DNA of 64,000 bases, taken from positions 1 to 64,000 of the forward strand of contig NZ_WOYQ01000049.1 in the NCBI RefSeq assembly GCF_011620665.1, given 5' to 3'. The stretch comes from Microbacterium sp. Lineage in GTDB: Bacteria > Actinomycetota > Actinomycetes > Actinomycetales > Microbacteriaceae. A model generated the notes under the pieces. The model was not told where the DNA came from. It made no database searches and saw nothing but the letters and a program-made list of their open reading frames with translations. The position numbers and the translations under genes were made by a program. Below are positions 11,292-21,921 of this stretch, piece after piece. How positions within the stretch are numbered: the first letter of the stretch is position 1; each line of letters opens with the position of its first letter.

Positions 11292-12215
11292 TCACTGCTG
11301 GCGCAGCAGCCACACCAGGAGGGCCTTCTGCGCGTGCAGACGGTTCTCGGCCTCGTCCCAGACAACGCTCTGCGGCCCGTCGATGACGGCGGCATCCACT
11401 TCGTAGCCCCGGTCTGCGGGGAGGCAGTGGATGAAGATGGCCTCCGGATCGGCACGCGCCATGGTCTCGGCCGTCACTTTGTACGGACCGAGGTCGCGAA
11501 GGCGCGAAGCCTTCTCCTCCTCCTTGCCCATCGACACCCAGGTATCGGTGACGACGACGTCGGAACCGGCGGCCACTTCGAGAGGTTCGGTGGACAGCGT
11601 GACCGACCCGCCCGTCCGCGCCGCGATCCGCTGTGCATCGGCCACGACGTCCGAGCGTGGCGAGAAGGATTCGGGCGAGGCGACCCGCACGTGCATCCCG
11701 GCGGTCACCCCGGCAAGCAGATACGAGTGACCCATATTGGATCGTCCGTCCCCGAAGAATGTCAACGTGAGTCCGGCGAGCTCTCCCTTATGCTCCCGGA
11801 TCGTGAGCAGGTCCGCCAGCAGCTGACAGGGGTGGAAGTCATCGCTCAGCGCGTTGATGACGGGCACGCGGGTGCCGCGGGCCATCTCCTCGAGCCCCGA
11901 CTGCGCATAGGTGCGCCAGACGATTGCCGCCACCTGGCGTTCGAGGACGCGGGCCGTGTCCGAGGGTGTCTCCTTGCCGCCGAGCTGACTGTTCGCGGTG
12001 GAGATGATCAGGGGCGATCCGCCGAGATCCGCGATGCCGACCGCGAACGACACGCGTGTGCGGGTCGAAGACTTGTCGAAGATGACGGCGACGGTCTGCG
12101 GACCCTCCAGCGGTGTCAGCTTCCAGCGGTCCTTCTTCAGCGCAAGCGCCAGGTCGAGGATCTCGGCCTGCTCGGCTGGGGTCAGGTCGTCGTCGCGCAG
12201 CAGGTGACGGGTCAT
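11292..12215 (-). CDS. argF: Ornithine carbamoyltransferase
   Basis: This 307-aa enzyme makes citrulline from ornithine and carbamoyl phosphate. It carries the carbamoyl-phosphate motif [10 protein letters not shown] near residue 50 and the ornithine-site motif [10 protein letters not shown] near residue 265. Its ATG overlaps the argD stop by 4 nt. The usual downstream argR and argG are missing; a membrane-protein gene follows instead. Confidence 0.96.
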   Translation of the reverse strand: MTRHLLRDDDLTPAEQAEILDLALALKKDRWKLTPLEGPQTVAVIFDKSSTRTRVSFAVGIADLGGSPLIISTANSQLGGKETPSDTARVLERQVAAIVWRTYAQSGLEEMARGTRVPVINALSDDFHPCQLLADLLTIREHKGELAGLTLTFFGDGRSNMGHSYLLAGVTAGMHVRVASPESFSPRSDVVADAQRIAARTGGSVTLSTEPLEVAAGSDVVVTDTWVSMGKEEEKASRLRDLGPYKVTAETMARADPEAIFIHCLPADRGYEVDAAVIDGPQSVVWDEAENRLHAQKALLVWLLRQQ

Positions 12216-13450
12216 GCGGGCACCTCCGTGGGCGTCGTGGATGCGGGCGTGTCAGCGATCACGGTGTGCAGCGTCTGCGTGAACAGAGTGATGAACTCGT
12301 CGATCTCGGCATCGCCGATCGTCAGCGCGGGAGCGATGCGGATGGTCGAGTCATTCGCGGCATTCACGATCAGGCCGTTCTGCTGCGCCGCTGCGACGAC
12401 GGCCCCCGCCACCGGATGGGCCAGCGCGATGCCGATGAGGAGCCCTCGTCCGCGGCATCCGGTCACGAGCGGCGAACCGATCGCCCCGATCGCGGTGCGC
12501 AGCTGTTCACCGCGAGCGGCGGCGTTGTCGAGCAGACCGGCGCGCTCGATCTCGCCGAGCACGGCCGAGGCGACGGCCGTCGCGAGCGCGTTGCCCCCGA
12601 ACGTCGACCCGTGGGTGCCGGGCGAGAACAGCTCGCTCGCCGCTCCGAACGTGATCAGCGCGCCGATCGGGAACCCGCCGCCGATGCCCTTCGCGACCGT
12701 GATCGCATCGGGCGTGATGCCGTCGCGCTGGAACGCGAACCAGGCCCCAGTCCGCCCTGCACCGGTCTGAATCTCGTCCAGGATGAGCAAGGCACCGTGG
12801 CGGGCGGTGAGCTCGCGCGCGGCGACGAGGTAGCCCTCGGGGAGCTCGACCACTCCCGCTTCGCCCTTGATGGGTTCGACGAAGAGCGCCGCGACGCGCT
12901 CATCCAGCGCCTGGTCAAGCGCCTCGACCGTCGATTCGATGAACTCGACACCCGGGATCATCGGCAGGAACGGGGCCTGCATGTAGTCCTTGCCCGTGAG
13001 GGCGAGGGTGCCCATCGTGCGACCATGGAAAGCGTTGCGCAGCGCGAGGATGCGGGGACGCTCCGGACCGCCGTGCAGCCGCGCGAGCTTGAAGGCAGCC
13101 TCGTTGGCTTCAGCACCGGAATTGCCGAAGTAGACACGCCCGGACTCACCCGTGCCGGCCAGTCGTTTCAGCTGAGAGGCGAGGGCCAGCTGCGGCGGCG
13201 TCGCGAAGAAGTTCGAGACGTGCGCCAGTGTCGCCGCCTGGCGACTGACCGCCTCTACGAACACCGGATGCGCGTGTCCGAGCGAGGTGACGGCGATCCC
13301 GCCGAGAAAATCAAGATAGCGCTTGCCCTCTCCGTCCCACAGGTGCGAGCCCTCGCCGCGCGTGAACAGCGCCAACCGATCACCCGCGTTGCGCACGAGA
13401 TCGCGCGCCGCATCTTCCTGCCAGCTCGTCGCCTCTGTTTCCCCGCTCAT
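12212..13450 (-). CDS. argD: Acetylornithine aminotransferase
   Basis: This 412-aa class III PLP aminotransferase converts N-acetylglutamate semialdehyde to N-acetylornithine. The PLP-lysine region [17 protein letters not shown] lies near residue 250 and [15 protein letters not shown] just before it. Its start overlaps the argB stop by 4 nt and its end overlaps the argF start by 4 nt, so translation of the arg operon is coupled. Confidence 0.96.
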   Translation of the reverse strand: MSGETEATSWQEDAARDLVRNAGDRLALFTRGEGSHLWDGEGKRYLDFLGGIAVTSLGHAHPVFVEAVSRQAATLAHVSNFFATPPQLALASQLKRLAGTGESGRVYFGNSGAEANEAAFKLARLHGGPERPRILALRNAFHGRTMGTLALTGKDYMQAPFLPMIPGVEFIESTVEALDQALDERVAALFVEPIKGEAGVVELPEGYLVAARELTARHGALLILDEIQTGAGRTGAWFAFQRDGITPDAITVAKGIGGGFPIGALITFGAASELFSPGTHGSTFGGNALATAVASAVLGEIERAGLLDNAAARGEQLRTAIGAIGSPLVTGCRGRGLLIGIALAHPVAGAVVAAAQQNGLIVNAANDSTIRIAPALTIGDAEIDEFITLFTQTLHTVIADTPASTTPTEVPA

Positions 13451-14346
13451 CCGGCCACCACCTCAGTTCCGATTCCGTGTTCTGTGAAGATCTCCACCAG
13501 CACCGAGTGCGCCTGTCGCCCATCGATGATCGCGGCCGTATCGACCCCGCCGTCGACGGCGTCCAGGCACGCTTGCATCTTCGGGATCATCCCCGACTCG
13601 AGGGTCGGCACCATTTCGCGCAGCTGCGTCGCCGTCAGATGCGAGACGAGCGAGTCGCGGTTCGGCCAATCCGCATAGAGGCCGGGAACATCGGTCAAGA
13701 TCACGAGTTTGGTCGCGTGAAGAGCGATCGCCAGCGAAGCGGCCGCGGCGTCGGCGTTGACGTTGAGCGAATGGCCCGGATTGTCGAGGTCGGGCGCGAT
13801 GGATGAGACGACCGGAATGCGCCCGGCCGCCAGCTGGTCGAGAACCGGCTGCGGGTCGACCTCGACGACATCGCCGACGTATCCCAGATCGTGCTCGGCG
13901 CCGTCCAGGACCACGCCGCGGCGACGTCCGCCGAAGAGCCCGGCATCCTCACCCGAGACGCCGGTCGCGATCGGGCCGAACGCGTTGATCCGAGCGACGA
14001 GCTGCGGATTCACCTCCCCGGTGAGCACCATCCGGACGACGCCGATGGCCTCGGTGCTGGTCACGCGGTATCCGCCCTTGAACTCGCTGGGGATGGACAG
14101 ACGATCCAGCATCCGCGAGATCTGCGGACCTCCGCCGTGAACGACGACGGGTTTGACCCCGACGAATCGCAGGTAGGCGACGTCCTGAGCGAACGACTCC
14201 TGCAGGTCCTCCGAGACCATCGCGTTTCCGCCGTACTTGATGACGACGATCTGCTCGCGGAAACGCTGCAGCCACGGAAGCGACTCGATGAGAACGCCGG
14301 CCTTCGCCGCCGCTTGTTCGGGAGTGGTCTGCTGAAAGTCGGTCAT
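13447..14346 (-). CDS. argB: Acetylglutamate kinase
   Basis: This 299-aa amino-acid kinase phosphorylates N-acetylglutamate. VIKYGGNAM near residue 34 and VHGGGPQIS near residue 75 are the nucleotide and substrate loops. The track ORF begins 82 codons too early; ATG 14346 ([17 protein letters not shown]) overlaps the argJ stop by 4 nt. The N-terminal helix of about 25 residues suggests the arginine-inhibited hexameric type, which is an inference. Confidence 0.95.
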   Translation of the reverse strand: MTDFQQTTPEQAAAKAGVLIESLPWLQRFREQIVVIKYGGNAMVSEDLQESFAQDVAYLRFVGVKPVVVHGGGPQISRMLDRLSIPSEFKGGYRVTSTEAIGVVRMVLTGEVNPQLVARINAFGPIATGVSGEDAGLFGGRRRGVVLDGAEHDLGYVGDVVEVDPQPVLDQLAAGRIPVVSSIAPDLDNPGHSLNVNADAAAASLAIALHATKLVILTDVPGLYADWPNRDSLVSHLTATQLREMVPTLESGMIPKMQACLDAVDGGVDTAAIIDGRQAHSVLVEIFTEHGIGTEVVAG

Positions 14347-15500
14347 GAGGAATACGCGCTGTTCTCGTGGACGTACTCGTGTGTGAGGTCGTTCGTCAGG
14401 ATCGTGGCGGCATCCGCGCCCGACTTCAGGTCGATGAGGATGCGGGTCGCGCGCGCTGTGAGGTCGACGTCCTCGCGTGGGCGGTCGGGCCCGCCGGCGG
14501 TGCAGACGCGCACGCCGTTGAAGGAGACGTCCACGTCGTACGGATCGAAGGCAGCGGTCGTCGTGCCGATGGCGGCCAGCACGCGCCCCCAATTCGGGTC
14601 GTTTCCGAAGATCGCGGCTTTGAACAGGTTGTTGCGGGCGACGGAGCGGCCGACCTCGACAGCGTCGGTTTCAGACGCTGCACCGACCACCTCGATCGCG
14701 ATGTCGTGACTGGCGCCCTCCGCATCGCTCTGGAGCTGCTCCGCCAGGTCGCGGCAGACCTCCGTCAGCGCGGATGTGAAGGAGAAAGGTTCCGGGCGGA
14801 TGCCCGAGGCGCCGCTGGCGAGGAGGGTCACCTGATCGTTGGTCGACATGCATCCGTCCGAGTCGAGCCGGTCGAAGCTCACCCGGGTCGCCCTCCGCAG
14901 GGCGCTGTCGAGTTCGAGAGAGGTGAGATCGGCATCAGTGGTGATCACCACAAGCATCGTCGCGAGTCCCGGCGCCAGCATGCCGGCTCCCTTGGCCATG
15001 CCCCCGACCGTCCAGCCATCCTGCGCGCGGACGGCGCGCTTCGGCCTCGAGTCCGTCGTCATGATCGCCTCGCTGGCCGCATCGCCGCCACTCGGCGAAA
15101 GCGCCGCGATGGCCTGCTCGACACCGTCGAGCACCTTCGCGCGGAAGAGCTCGTCGCCGGTGCCGATCAACCCGGTCGAACACACGAGGATGTCACCCGA
15201 ACTCACCGCCAGGAGACTCGCCGCTCGTTCGGCCGTCTGATGGGTGGTCTGGAAACCGAACGACCCGGTGAAGCAGTTCGCCCCTCCGGAGTTGAGCACG
15301 ACGGCCTCGGCGACACCATCCGCGATCGCCTGCCGCGACCAGATGATCGGGTTCGCCTGGGCGCGATTGCTCGTGAAGACGGCCGCCGCAGCCTTGCGCG
15401 GTCCGCGGTTGACCACGACGGCGACATCCTTCTTTCCGGTCGACTTGAGGCCGACGGCGACGCCGGCCGCCTCGAACCCCCGTGCCGCGGTCACGCTCAC
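14343..15500 (-). CDS. argJ: Bifunctional ornithine acetyltransferase / N-acetylglutamate synthase
   Basis: This 385-aa protein recycles the acetyl group from N-acetylornithine to glutamate. The self-cleavage site is visible as [16 protein letters not shown] (Ala-Thr), which splits the precursor into alpha and beta chains. The start is GTG 15500 ([13 protein letters not shown]), overlapping the argC stop by 4 nt (GTGA). The 84 extra codons in the track are a shadow of argC. No argA or argE is needed when argJ is present. Confidence 0.95.
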   Translation of the reverse strand: MSVTAARGFEAAGVAVGLKSTGKKDVAVVVNRGPRKAAAAVFTSNRAQANPIIWSRQAIADGVAEAVVLNSGGANCFTGSFGFQTTHQTAERAASLLAVSSGDILVCSTGLIGTGDELFRAKVLDGVEQAIAALSPSGGDAASEAIMTTDSRPKRAVRAQDGWTVGGMAKGAGMLAPGLATMLVVITTDADLTSLELDSALRRATRVSFDRLDSDGCMSTNDQVTLLASGASGIRPEPFSFTSALTEVCRDLAEQLQSDAEGASHDIAIEVVGAASETDAVEVGRSVARNNLFKAAIFGNDPNWGRVLAAIGTTTAAFDPYDVDVSFNGVRVCTAGGPDRPREDVDLTARATRILIDLKSGADAATILTNDLTHEYVHENSAYSS

Positions 15501-16549
15501 GGTGCCACTCCGTTCACGCTCAGTCCGCGGCCCTCGGGGAGGCCCAATGCGATGTTCATCGACTGGATGGCGGCACCCGCAGTGCCTTTGACGAGGTTGT
15601 CGACCGCTGTCACGACGACGACCCGGTGCGCCGCCCGATCGACCGCCAGGCCCATGAGCGCCGTGTTGGCCCCGAGTACGTCGGCCGTGCGGGGGAAGTG
15701 CCCCTCCGGCAGCAGCTGCACGAAGATCTCGTCGCCGTAGGCGTCTTCCCACGCGGCGCGGATCCGGGCATCGGACACGTCGCCGAGGATCGGCGCGGTC
15801 GATGTCGCGAGGATCCCACGGCTCATCGGCACGAGGACCGGAGTGAAGGAGATCCGTATGTCCTCTCCAGGCCAGACCCCGGCCGCAGCCAGAGCCTGCC
15901 GGATCTCAGGAATGTGCCGATGGGTGCCGCCCACGGCGTAAGGGTTGGCCGACCCGAGGATCTCGCTCGCGAGAAGATCCGCTTTCGGGCTCTTGCCCGC
16001 GCCGGAGGCACCGACTGCGAGAACCGTGACGATGTCGCCCGGGTCGATGACCCCGGCCGCGACCCCCGGTGCGAGCGAGAGCGCGACTGTCGATGCATTG
16101 CAACCCGGCGCGGCAATGCGTGTCGCACCGACGAGGTGCGTGCGCTGCTTGGCGCCACGAACGGGCAGCTCGGGGACGCCGTACGCCCACGGCTCGTGGA
16201 AGTCGCCGCCGTAGAAGGCATTCCAGGCATCCCAGGAGGTGAGGCGGTGATCGGCGCCCGCGTCGATGACGAGTGGCACGTCGGCCAGCACCTGCGTGTA
16301 CTGCCCGGACTGTCCATGGGGCAATGCGAGGAAGACGATATCGTGACCGGCAAGCACCTCGGGAGTCGTGTCCTGGAGGGTGAGGTGCGTGAGCGAGCGC
16401 AGGTGCGGCTGATGCTCGATCAGAGGCTGCCCGGCGTTGGAGTGCGCCGTGACGGTGCGGACCTCCACGTCGGGGTGCGCGCCCAGCAACCGCAGGATCT
16501 CTCCCCCTGCGTAGCCGGAAGCGCCGGAAACGGCGACCGAATAGGTCAT
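15497..16549 (-). CDS. argC: N-acetyl-gamma-glutamyl-phosphate reductase
   Basis: This 350-aa NADPH-dependent reductase is the first gene of the arg operon. It has an N-terminal Rossmann motif [14 protein letters not shown] and the catalytic cysteine in [12 protein letters not shown] near residue 150. The start is ATG 16549. About 110 nt separate it from the pheT stop. A lone TTATGCA half-site lies there, but I could not find a full ARG box. Confidence 0.95.
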   Translation of the reverse strand: MTYSVAVSGASGYAGGEILRLLGAHPDVEVRTVTAHSNAGQPLIEHQPHLRSLTHLTLQDTTPEVLAGHDIVFLALPHGQSGQYTQVLADVPLVIDAGADHRLTSWDAWNAFYGGDFHEPWAYGVPELPVRGAKQRTHLVGATRIAAPGCNASTVALSLAPGVAAGVIDPGDIVTVLAVGASGAGKSPKADLLASEILGSANPYAVGGTHRHIPEIRQALAAAGVWPGEDIRISFTPVLVPMSRGILATSTAPILGDVSDARIRAAWEDAYGDEIFVQLLPEGHFPRTADVLGANTALMGLAVDRAAHRVVVVTAVDNLVKGTAGAAIQSMNIALGLPEGRGLSVNGVAP

Positions 16550-16658
16550 TGTCCCACCCTATTGTCTGGTGACGTGTGGTCTGCATAAAGCCCGAAGCGG
16601 GAAGCCCCACGTCTCGACCCGACCGGGAACACCGGGCTTCAGCCGGGCGCCTGCACGG

Positions 16659-19181
16659 CTATTCGCGGATCGCGGCGCCGAGCCGCTCGGCGGCGACGGC
16701 GACACCTGAGAGCTTGGCCTCCGAGGCCTCCGCTGCGGTCAGCGTACGGTCAGCCGCGCGGAACCGCAGGGCGAATGTCAGACTCTTCTTCCCGTCCGCC
16801 ACTCCCGACCCGCGGTAGTCGTCGACCAGGCGCGCATGCTCCAGCAGCGGACCGGCCCCGTCGACGAGCGCGGCGCGGACGGCCGCCGCGGGGAGGGCGG
16901 CATCCACCACAAGCGACACGTCCTGCGTCGCCGCGGGATACCCGGACAGCGTCGCCGCGACGACCCTCTCACGTGCGAGGTCCAGGACGAGATCGAGATC
17001 CATCTCGGCGACGACGACACGACCCGGCAGGTCGGCACCGGCAGACACCGCCGGGAGGAGCTCGCCGACATAGCCGACGTCGGTGTCGCCGACACGCAGC
17101 ACGCCGGTGCGACCCGGGTGAAGAGCCGCGCGAGATGCCTGCACGACCGTGATCTCCACCCCCGCCGCGGCCGCGATCGTGCGGGCGGCATCGAGCGCAT
17201 CGGCCACATCGAACGATTCAGCCGTCTGACCCGGCTGCTTCGCGATCCGATGACCGGTCAGGAGCACGGCGACGTGGCGCGGCTGCGGCGGGATCGCCGC
17301 GTCGAGCGCAGCGAGTGTCGCGGCATCCGGCCGCGCCGCCGCAGGGGGTACGGTTTCGGTGCCGTACGCGACGCCGGCTTCGGGGTGGAAGACGATGCCC
17401 GTTTCGAACAGTGCGAGGTCTGTGAGTCCGCGCGACTGGTTGCGGTGCGCGACCTGCAGGAGTCCCGGGATGAGCGATCGCCGCAGGAAGGGCGCCTGCC
17501 CGTCGAGCGGATTCGCGAGGGCGATCGACGGCACGTGCTCACCCGAGGGTGAGCCGTGCAGGTCGTTCTGGGCTTCGGTCGTGAACCCGAACGACGGGGT
17601 CTCGACAAAACCGGCCGCGGCCAGTGCGTTCGCGACCCGACGGCGCCCTGCCTGCGGGCGTGTGAAGCCCCGGCCCGAGGGGGGAATCGGCAAGACGGAG
17701 GGGATCCGGTCGTACCCGGTGATGCGCGCGACCTCCTCAGCCAGCGTCCACTTGTCGGTGAGATCCGGGCGCCAGGACGGCGGGATCACCGTCAGCGACT
17801 CGCCGGTCTCCGCCACATCGGCACCGATGGTCTCGAGCGCCGCGATCACCTCGGCGTCCGTGTAATCGACACCGATGAGGCCCGCGGTGAAGCTTCGCGG
17901 AAGGTGGACCGGCTCGAGGAACACTTCGGCGAAGAGTGCTCCGCCTTCGTCGCTCAACGTTCCGCCGGCGTAGGCGACCATGAGGTCGGCGACGCGGCGG
18001 GCAGCCACGAACGGAATGAGCGGATCGACCCCGCGCTCGAATCGCTTGGAGGCCTCGGACGGCAGCTTGTGCCGACGGGCGCTGCGCGCGATGGTGACGG
18101 TGTCGAAGACGGCCGCCTCGATCAGCACATTCCGGGTCGCATCGGTCATCTCGGTCGTCGCGCCGCCCATCACCCCGGCCAGCCCGATCGGGCCGGATTC
18201 GTCGGTGATCAGAAGATCTTCCGTCGACAGCGTGCGGTCCTTGCCGTCAAGCGTCGTCAGATGCTCCCCAGGACGGGCACGACGAACGGTGATGCCGCCG
18301 TGCAGATGATCCAGGTCGTATCCGTGGATCGGATTGCCGAGCTCGAGCATGACGTAGTTCGTGATGTCGATCAGCACGCCGAGCGACCGGATACCGGCCA
18401 GCTGCAACCGCGCGATCATCCACGGCGGGGTCGGCTTGGTCGGATCCACTCCGCGTACGACGCGCACGACGAACTCGCTCGCCCCGACGCGACCGCGAAT
18501 CGGGGCGTCGTCCTCGACGGCGACGTCGACGCCGCTCGTCGGCTGCGCGAGGTCCTCGAACGCACGCTCTCCCGGATCGCGGAAAGTCGCCCCTGTCGCG
18601 TGGGCGTACTCGCGGGCGACGCCGCGCAGCGAAAGCGCGTAGCCGCGGTCGGGGGTGACATTGATCTCGACGGCGACGTCGTCGAGGCCGAGCAGCGAGA
18701 TCGCGTCGGCGCCGACCTCCGGGTCGAGGCCGAGCTCGACGAGCCGCAGGATGCCGTCGTGCCCGTCGCCGAGACCCAGTTCGCGGGCGGAGGCCATCAT
18801 GCCGTCGGAGACATGCCCGTAGGTCTTGCGGGCGGCAATCGCGAACGGCCCCGGCAGGACTGCTCCGGGAAGTGTCACGACGACCTTGTCGCCCACGAAG
18901 AAGTTGCCGGCGCCGCAGACGATCCCGCGGATGTCATGCGCGGTCCCTGGTCCCTCGGATGCGCCGACATCGACCTGGCACCACCGGATCGTCTTGCCGT
19001 TGGTCTGGGATTCGGACTCGAACGAGACGACCTGGCCGACGACGATCGGGCCGGTCAGCTCGAACCCGTGAACATCTTCTTCTTCGAAGCCGACCGAAAC
19101 GAGCGAAGCCAGAACGTCGTCCGCTGTGGCATCGGCCGAGACGTCAACATACTCCCGCAGCCAAGACAGGGGGACGCGCAT
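16659..19181 (-). CDS. pheT: Phenylalanine--tRNA ligase beta subunit
   Basis: This 840-aa beta chain of the alpha2-beta2 synthetase has the expected order. An N-terminal tRNA-binding (EMAP/OB) domain covers residues about 40-150 and B3/B4 editing domains about 220-400. A B5 domain and a catalytic-like domain follow, then a C-terminal FDX-ACB anticodon-binding domain (about 745-840). Its ATG shares one base with the pheS stop (TGATG), so the two subunits are coupled. Length is normal. Confidence 0.96.
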   Translation of the reverse strand: MRVPLSWLREYVDVSADATADDVLASLVSVGFEEEDVHGFELTGPIVVGQVVSFESESQTNGKTIRWCQVDVGASEGPGTAHDIRGIVCGAGNFFVGDKVVVTLPGAVLPGPFAIAARKTYGHVSDGMMASARELGLGDGHDGILRLVELGLDPEVGADAISLLGLDDVAVEINVTPDRGYALSLRGVAREYAHATGATFRDPGERAFEDLAQPTSGVDVAVEDDAPIRGRVGASEFVVRVVRGVDPTKPTPPWMIARLQLAGIRSLGVLIDITNYVMLELGNPIHGYDLDHLHGGITVRRARPGEHLTTLDGKDRTLSTEDLLITDESGPIGLAGVMGGATTEMTDATRNVLIEAAVFDTVTIARSARRHKLPSEASKRFERGVDPLIPFVAARRVADLMVAYAGGTLSDEGGALFAEVFLEPVHLPRSFTAGLIGVDYTDAEVIAALETIGADVAETGESLTVIPPSWRPDLTDKWTLAEEVARITGYDRIPSVLPIPPSGRGFTRPQAGRRRVANALAAAGFVETPSFGFTTEAQNDLHGSPSGEHVPSIALANPLDGQAPFLRRSLIPGLLQVAHRNQSRGLTDLALFETGIVFHPEAGVAYGTETVPPAAARPDAATLAALDAAIPPQPRHVAVLLTGHRIAKQPGQTAESFDVADALDAARTIAAAAGVEITVVQASRAALHPGRTGVLRVGDTDVGYVGELLPAVSAGADLPGRVVVAEMDLDLVLDLARERVVAATLSGYPAATQDVSLVVDAALPAAAVRAALVDGAGPLLEHARLVDDYRGSGVADGKKSLTFALRFRAADRTLTAAEASEAKLSGVAVAAERLGAAIRE

Positions 19182-20221
19182 CAGACCACCATTCCGAACT
19201 GCTCGCTGAAGCGCACATCGCCCTCGGCCATGTCGCGCATGTCTTTCACGTCCGAGCGGAACATCAGCGTCCGCTCGATCCCCATCCCGAAGGCGAAACC
19301 AGAGTACTCATCGGGGTCGATACCCGCCGCCCGGAGCACATTGGGATTGACCATGCCGCATCCGCCCCACTCGATCCAGCGCGCACCGCCGGTGAAGGTC
19401 GGATGCCAGAGGTCGAGCTCTGCCGAGGGCTCCGTGAACGGGAAGTAGTTCGCCCGCAGGCGCGTCTTCGCCTCTGCGCCGAACAGGGCGCGAGCGACGT
19501 GGTCGAGCGTGCCGCGCAAGTGCGCCATCGTGATGCCCTTGTCGATCACGAGCCCCTCGAACTGGCTGAAGACGGGCAGATGAGTCGCGTCGAACTCATC
19601 GGTGCGATAGACGCGTCCCGGCGAAACGATATAGATCGGCAGGTCGCGTGTCAGCATCGACCGCATCTGCACCGGGCTCGTCTGTGTGCGCAGGAGCAGA
19701 TGCGCCTCGACGGGGTCGACGTAGAACGTGTCCTGCATCTGCCGCGCGGGGTGGTCGGCATCGAGGTTCAGTGCGTCGAAGTTGTACCACTCATGCTCGA
19801 GCTCGGGCCCCTCCGCGATCTCCCAGCCCATTCCGACGAAGATGTCGCCGACCTGGTCCTGCAGCAGCGTGAGCGGATGCCGCGCCCCCACCCGTGCCCG
19901 TTGCGGCAGCGCAGTCATGTCGATGCGCTCGGCCTCGAACCTCGCGGCCGTCTCAGCCTCCGCGAGCTCGGTCTCGCGGGCGGCGAGCGCCAGGGAAACG
20001 CGGGACCGGGCCTGCCCGACGAGCTTGCCGAGCTCCGCCTTGCGATCGCTGGGCACGTCGCGCAGACGTGCATTGAGCTGCGCGAGGGCCGACGCGTCGC
20101 CGGCGTGGGCCGCGCGGACCACTTTCACCTCGCCCGTAGAGGCAGCGACGGTGATGGCCGCGAGCGCCGCCGTGACGGCGGCCTCGACGGCGTCCGGGGT
20201 GATCTCAAGTGCGTCAGACAC
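19181..20221 (-). CDS. pheS: Phenylalanine--tRNA ligase alpha subunit
   Basis: This 346-aa catalytic subunit has an N-terminal coiled coil (residues about 1-90) and a class II core. ARQMQDTFYVD, FSQFEGLVIDKG and the C-terminal GMGIERTLMFR correspond to class II motifs. The start is GTG 20221 with TAGACT 8 nt upstream, predicting a leaderless mRNA and arguing against a leader-peptide attenuator. Confidence 0.96.
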   Translation of the reverse strand: MSDALEITPDAVEAAVTAALAAITVAASTGEVKVVRAAHAGDASALAQLNARLRDVPSDRKAELGKLVGQARSRVSLALAARETELAEAETAARFEAERIDMTALPQRARVGARHPLTLLQDQVGDIFVGMGWEIAEGPELEHEWYNFDALNLDADHPARQMQDTFYVDPVEAHLLLRTQTSPVQMRSMLTRDLPIYIVSPGRVYRTDEFDATHLPVFSQFEGLVIDKGITMAHLRGTLDHVARALFGAEAKTRLRANYFPFTEPSAELDLWHPTFTGGARWIEWGGCGMVNPNVLRAAGIDPDEYSGFAFGMGIERTLMFRSDVKDMRDMAEGDVRFSEQFGMVV

Positions 20222-20262
20222 AAAAAACGAGTCTACCGGCGACGTACCGGCTCCTCCGCGAC

Positions 20263-21162
20263 CTATCGACGGCCCCCGCCTGTATGCGTCTGCGCAGCGA
20301 TGATTTCCGTGTCGGTCACATCACCGACCGGGTGGTGGAGCGGATCCGCGGCGACCCTCGGCGAACTGCGCAACCGCTTCTCGAGGACATAGGCGGAATA
20401 GCTGAGCGCGAGACACATGGCGACATAGATTGTTCCGGCAATGAGGGCGGAGGGGATCAACGGGGATCCGTACACCGCATTCGAGCCGAGGAGCTTGGCC
20501 GTGTAGAGCAATTCGGGGTACGTGATGATGAAGCCGAGCGCGGTGTCCTTCAGCGTCACCACCAGTTGCGCGATGATGACCGGCATCATCGAGCGGATCG
20601 CCTGCGGCAGGAGGATCAGGCGCATCACTCCGGCCTTGCGCAGACCGATCGCATACCCGGCCTCCTGCTGGCCGCGCGGCAGCGACTCGACGCCCGCGCG
20701 GATGACCTCTGAGAGCACCGAACCGTTGTAGGCGATCAGCGCGATCACGACTGCCCAGTACGAGGGCATCTTGATGCCGATCACGGGGAGGCCGTAGTAC
20801 AGCAGCAGCATGAAAACCAGCACGGGGACCGCCCGCAGGAACTCGACGATGGCGCTGATCGGCCCGCGCACCCAGCGATGGTCGGAGAGCCGGCCGATCG
20901 CCAGCGCGAACCCCAGGATGATCGCGCCCACCGCGGCAGCGGCGAATGCCGCCAGCGTCGCCAGTGTCGCCTGCCCGATCATCTGCCACACGCGGGTGTA
21001 GGTGAACAAGCTCCACTTCTCTGCACTGAACTGACCGCTCGCCGCGAAACGCCAGAGCACGAATCCGAGAGCAGCGAGCAGAAGCACGACGGTCACGACG
21101 CCGAGAATGGCATTGCGCGCCTTCGCGCGGGGGCCGGGAACATCGTAGAGCACAGAGGTCAT
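20263..21162 (-). CDS. gluD: Amino-acid (glutamate-type) ABC transporter permease
   Basis: This 299-aa permease of the HisM/GluD family has several transmembrane segments. The EAA loop region reads ESLPRGQQEAGYAIGLRKAGVMRLILLPQAIR. The start ATG 21162 (MTSVLYDVPGP) overlaps the gluC stop by 4 nt; the track start 15 nt upstream is less likely. It pairs with GluC to form the membrane channel. The hydrophilic C-terminal tail of about 35 residues is typical of actinobacterial GluD. Confidence 0.9.
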   Translation of the reverse strand: MTSVLYDVPGPRAKARNAILGVVTVVLLLAALGFVLWRFAASGQFSAEKWSLFTYTRVWQMIGQATLATLAAFAAAAVGAIILGFALAIGRLSDHRWVRGPISAIVEFLRAVPVLVFMLLLYYGLPVIGIKMPSYWAVVIALIAYNGSVLSEVIRAGVESLPRGQQEAGYAIGLRKAGVMRLILLPQAIRSMMPVIIAQLVVTLKDTALGFIITYPELLYTAKLLGSNAVYGSPLIPSALIAGTIYVAMCLALSYSAYVLEKRLRSSPRVAADPLHHPVGDVTDTEIIAAQTHTGGGRR

Positions 21163-21809
21163 CGCGCCACCCGCCATCGGTTTTCGAGATAGCGCTGCAA
21201 ACTCGCCAGCACGAGCACCATGACGACGAAGACCGCCATGACGATGAGTATGGCGACCATCTGATTCTCACCCTGCTCGCTCATGTTGGCGCGGACGTTG
21301 CCGAGGTTGACGACCGAGAATCCCGATGCGACGGTCGTATTCTTCAAGAGGGCGATGAACACGCTCATCATCGGCGGGATGACCGACCGTGCGGCCTGGG
21401 GCAGCACGATCAGTCCCATCACCTGCCCGAAACCCATACCGAGGGCTCGTGCTGCCTCGGCCTGCCCGACGGGCACGGTGTTGATGCCCGAGCGGATCGT
21501 CTCGGCGACGTAGGTCGCGGTGTACAGCCCCAGACCGATGATCGCCAGCAGAAGAAAGCTGTTGCGCGGCAGGGGGACCAAGAGCGGCACGGCGAATGCG
21601 AAGAAGAAGAGGACGAGCGTCAGCGGGGTGTTGCGAATCCAGTTGACATAGACGGCCCCGACCGCTCGCGCAACCGGCACCGGCGAGACACGCATCGCGC
21701 CGACGAGCAGACCTACGACGATCGCGATGATCCCGCCGCCGGAGAACAGCACGAGGGTGCCCACGAGCGCATCGCGCCACAGATCGGGGTAGTCGAAGAT
21801 CTGATTCAT
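21159..21809 (-). CDS. gluC: Amino-acid (glutamate-type) ABC transporter permease
   Basis: This 216-aa HisQ/GluC-type permease has the EAA loop VGQAEAARALGMGFGQVMGLIVLPQAAR. Its start is ATG 21809 (MNQIFDYPDLWRDAL), with AAAGGAG 5-6 nt upstream. The longer track ORF runs back through the intergenic hairpin and is not real at its N-terminus. Expression of gluC and gluD is probably lowered relative to gluB by the upstream hairpin. Confidence 0.92.
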   Translation of the reverse strand: MNQIFDYPDLWRDALVGTLVLFSGGGIIAIVVGLLVGAMRVSPVPVARAVGAVYVNWIRNTPLTLVLFFFAFAVPLLVPLPRNSFLLLAIIGLGLYTATYVAETIRSGINTVPVGQAEAARALGMGFGQVMGLIVLPQAARSVIPPMMSVFIALLKNTTVASGFSVVNLGNVRANMSEQGENQMVAILIVMAVFVVMVLVLASLQRYLENRWRVAR

Positions 21810-21879
21810 CAGGCTCCTTTCATGCTGCTCGCCAGGGGGTCCGGGTGCGGGGTCGCGGCGGGGCTGCGCTGCGAAAGAA

Positions 21880-21917
21880 CGCGAGGCGCGGCACCGGAGG
21901 GGGTGCCGCGCCTCGCG
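21880..21917 (-). terminator. Intra-operon hairpin between gluB and gluC
   Basis: CGCGAGGCGCGGCACC and its exact complement GGTGCCGCGCCTCGCG form a 16-bp perfect stem with a 6-nt loop right after the gluB stop. It probably acts as a partial terminator or RNA stabiliser, giving more binding protein than permease. Confidence 0.75.
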
Positions 21918-21921
21918 CGAC

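Noticed and set aside
16550-16600. ARG box before argC
   Set aside because: Only one TTATGCA half-site is visible, with no partner at the expected spacing.
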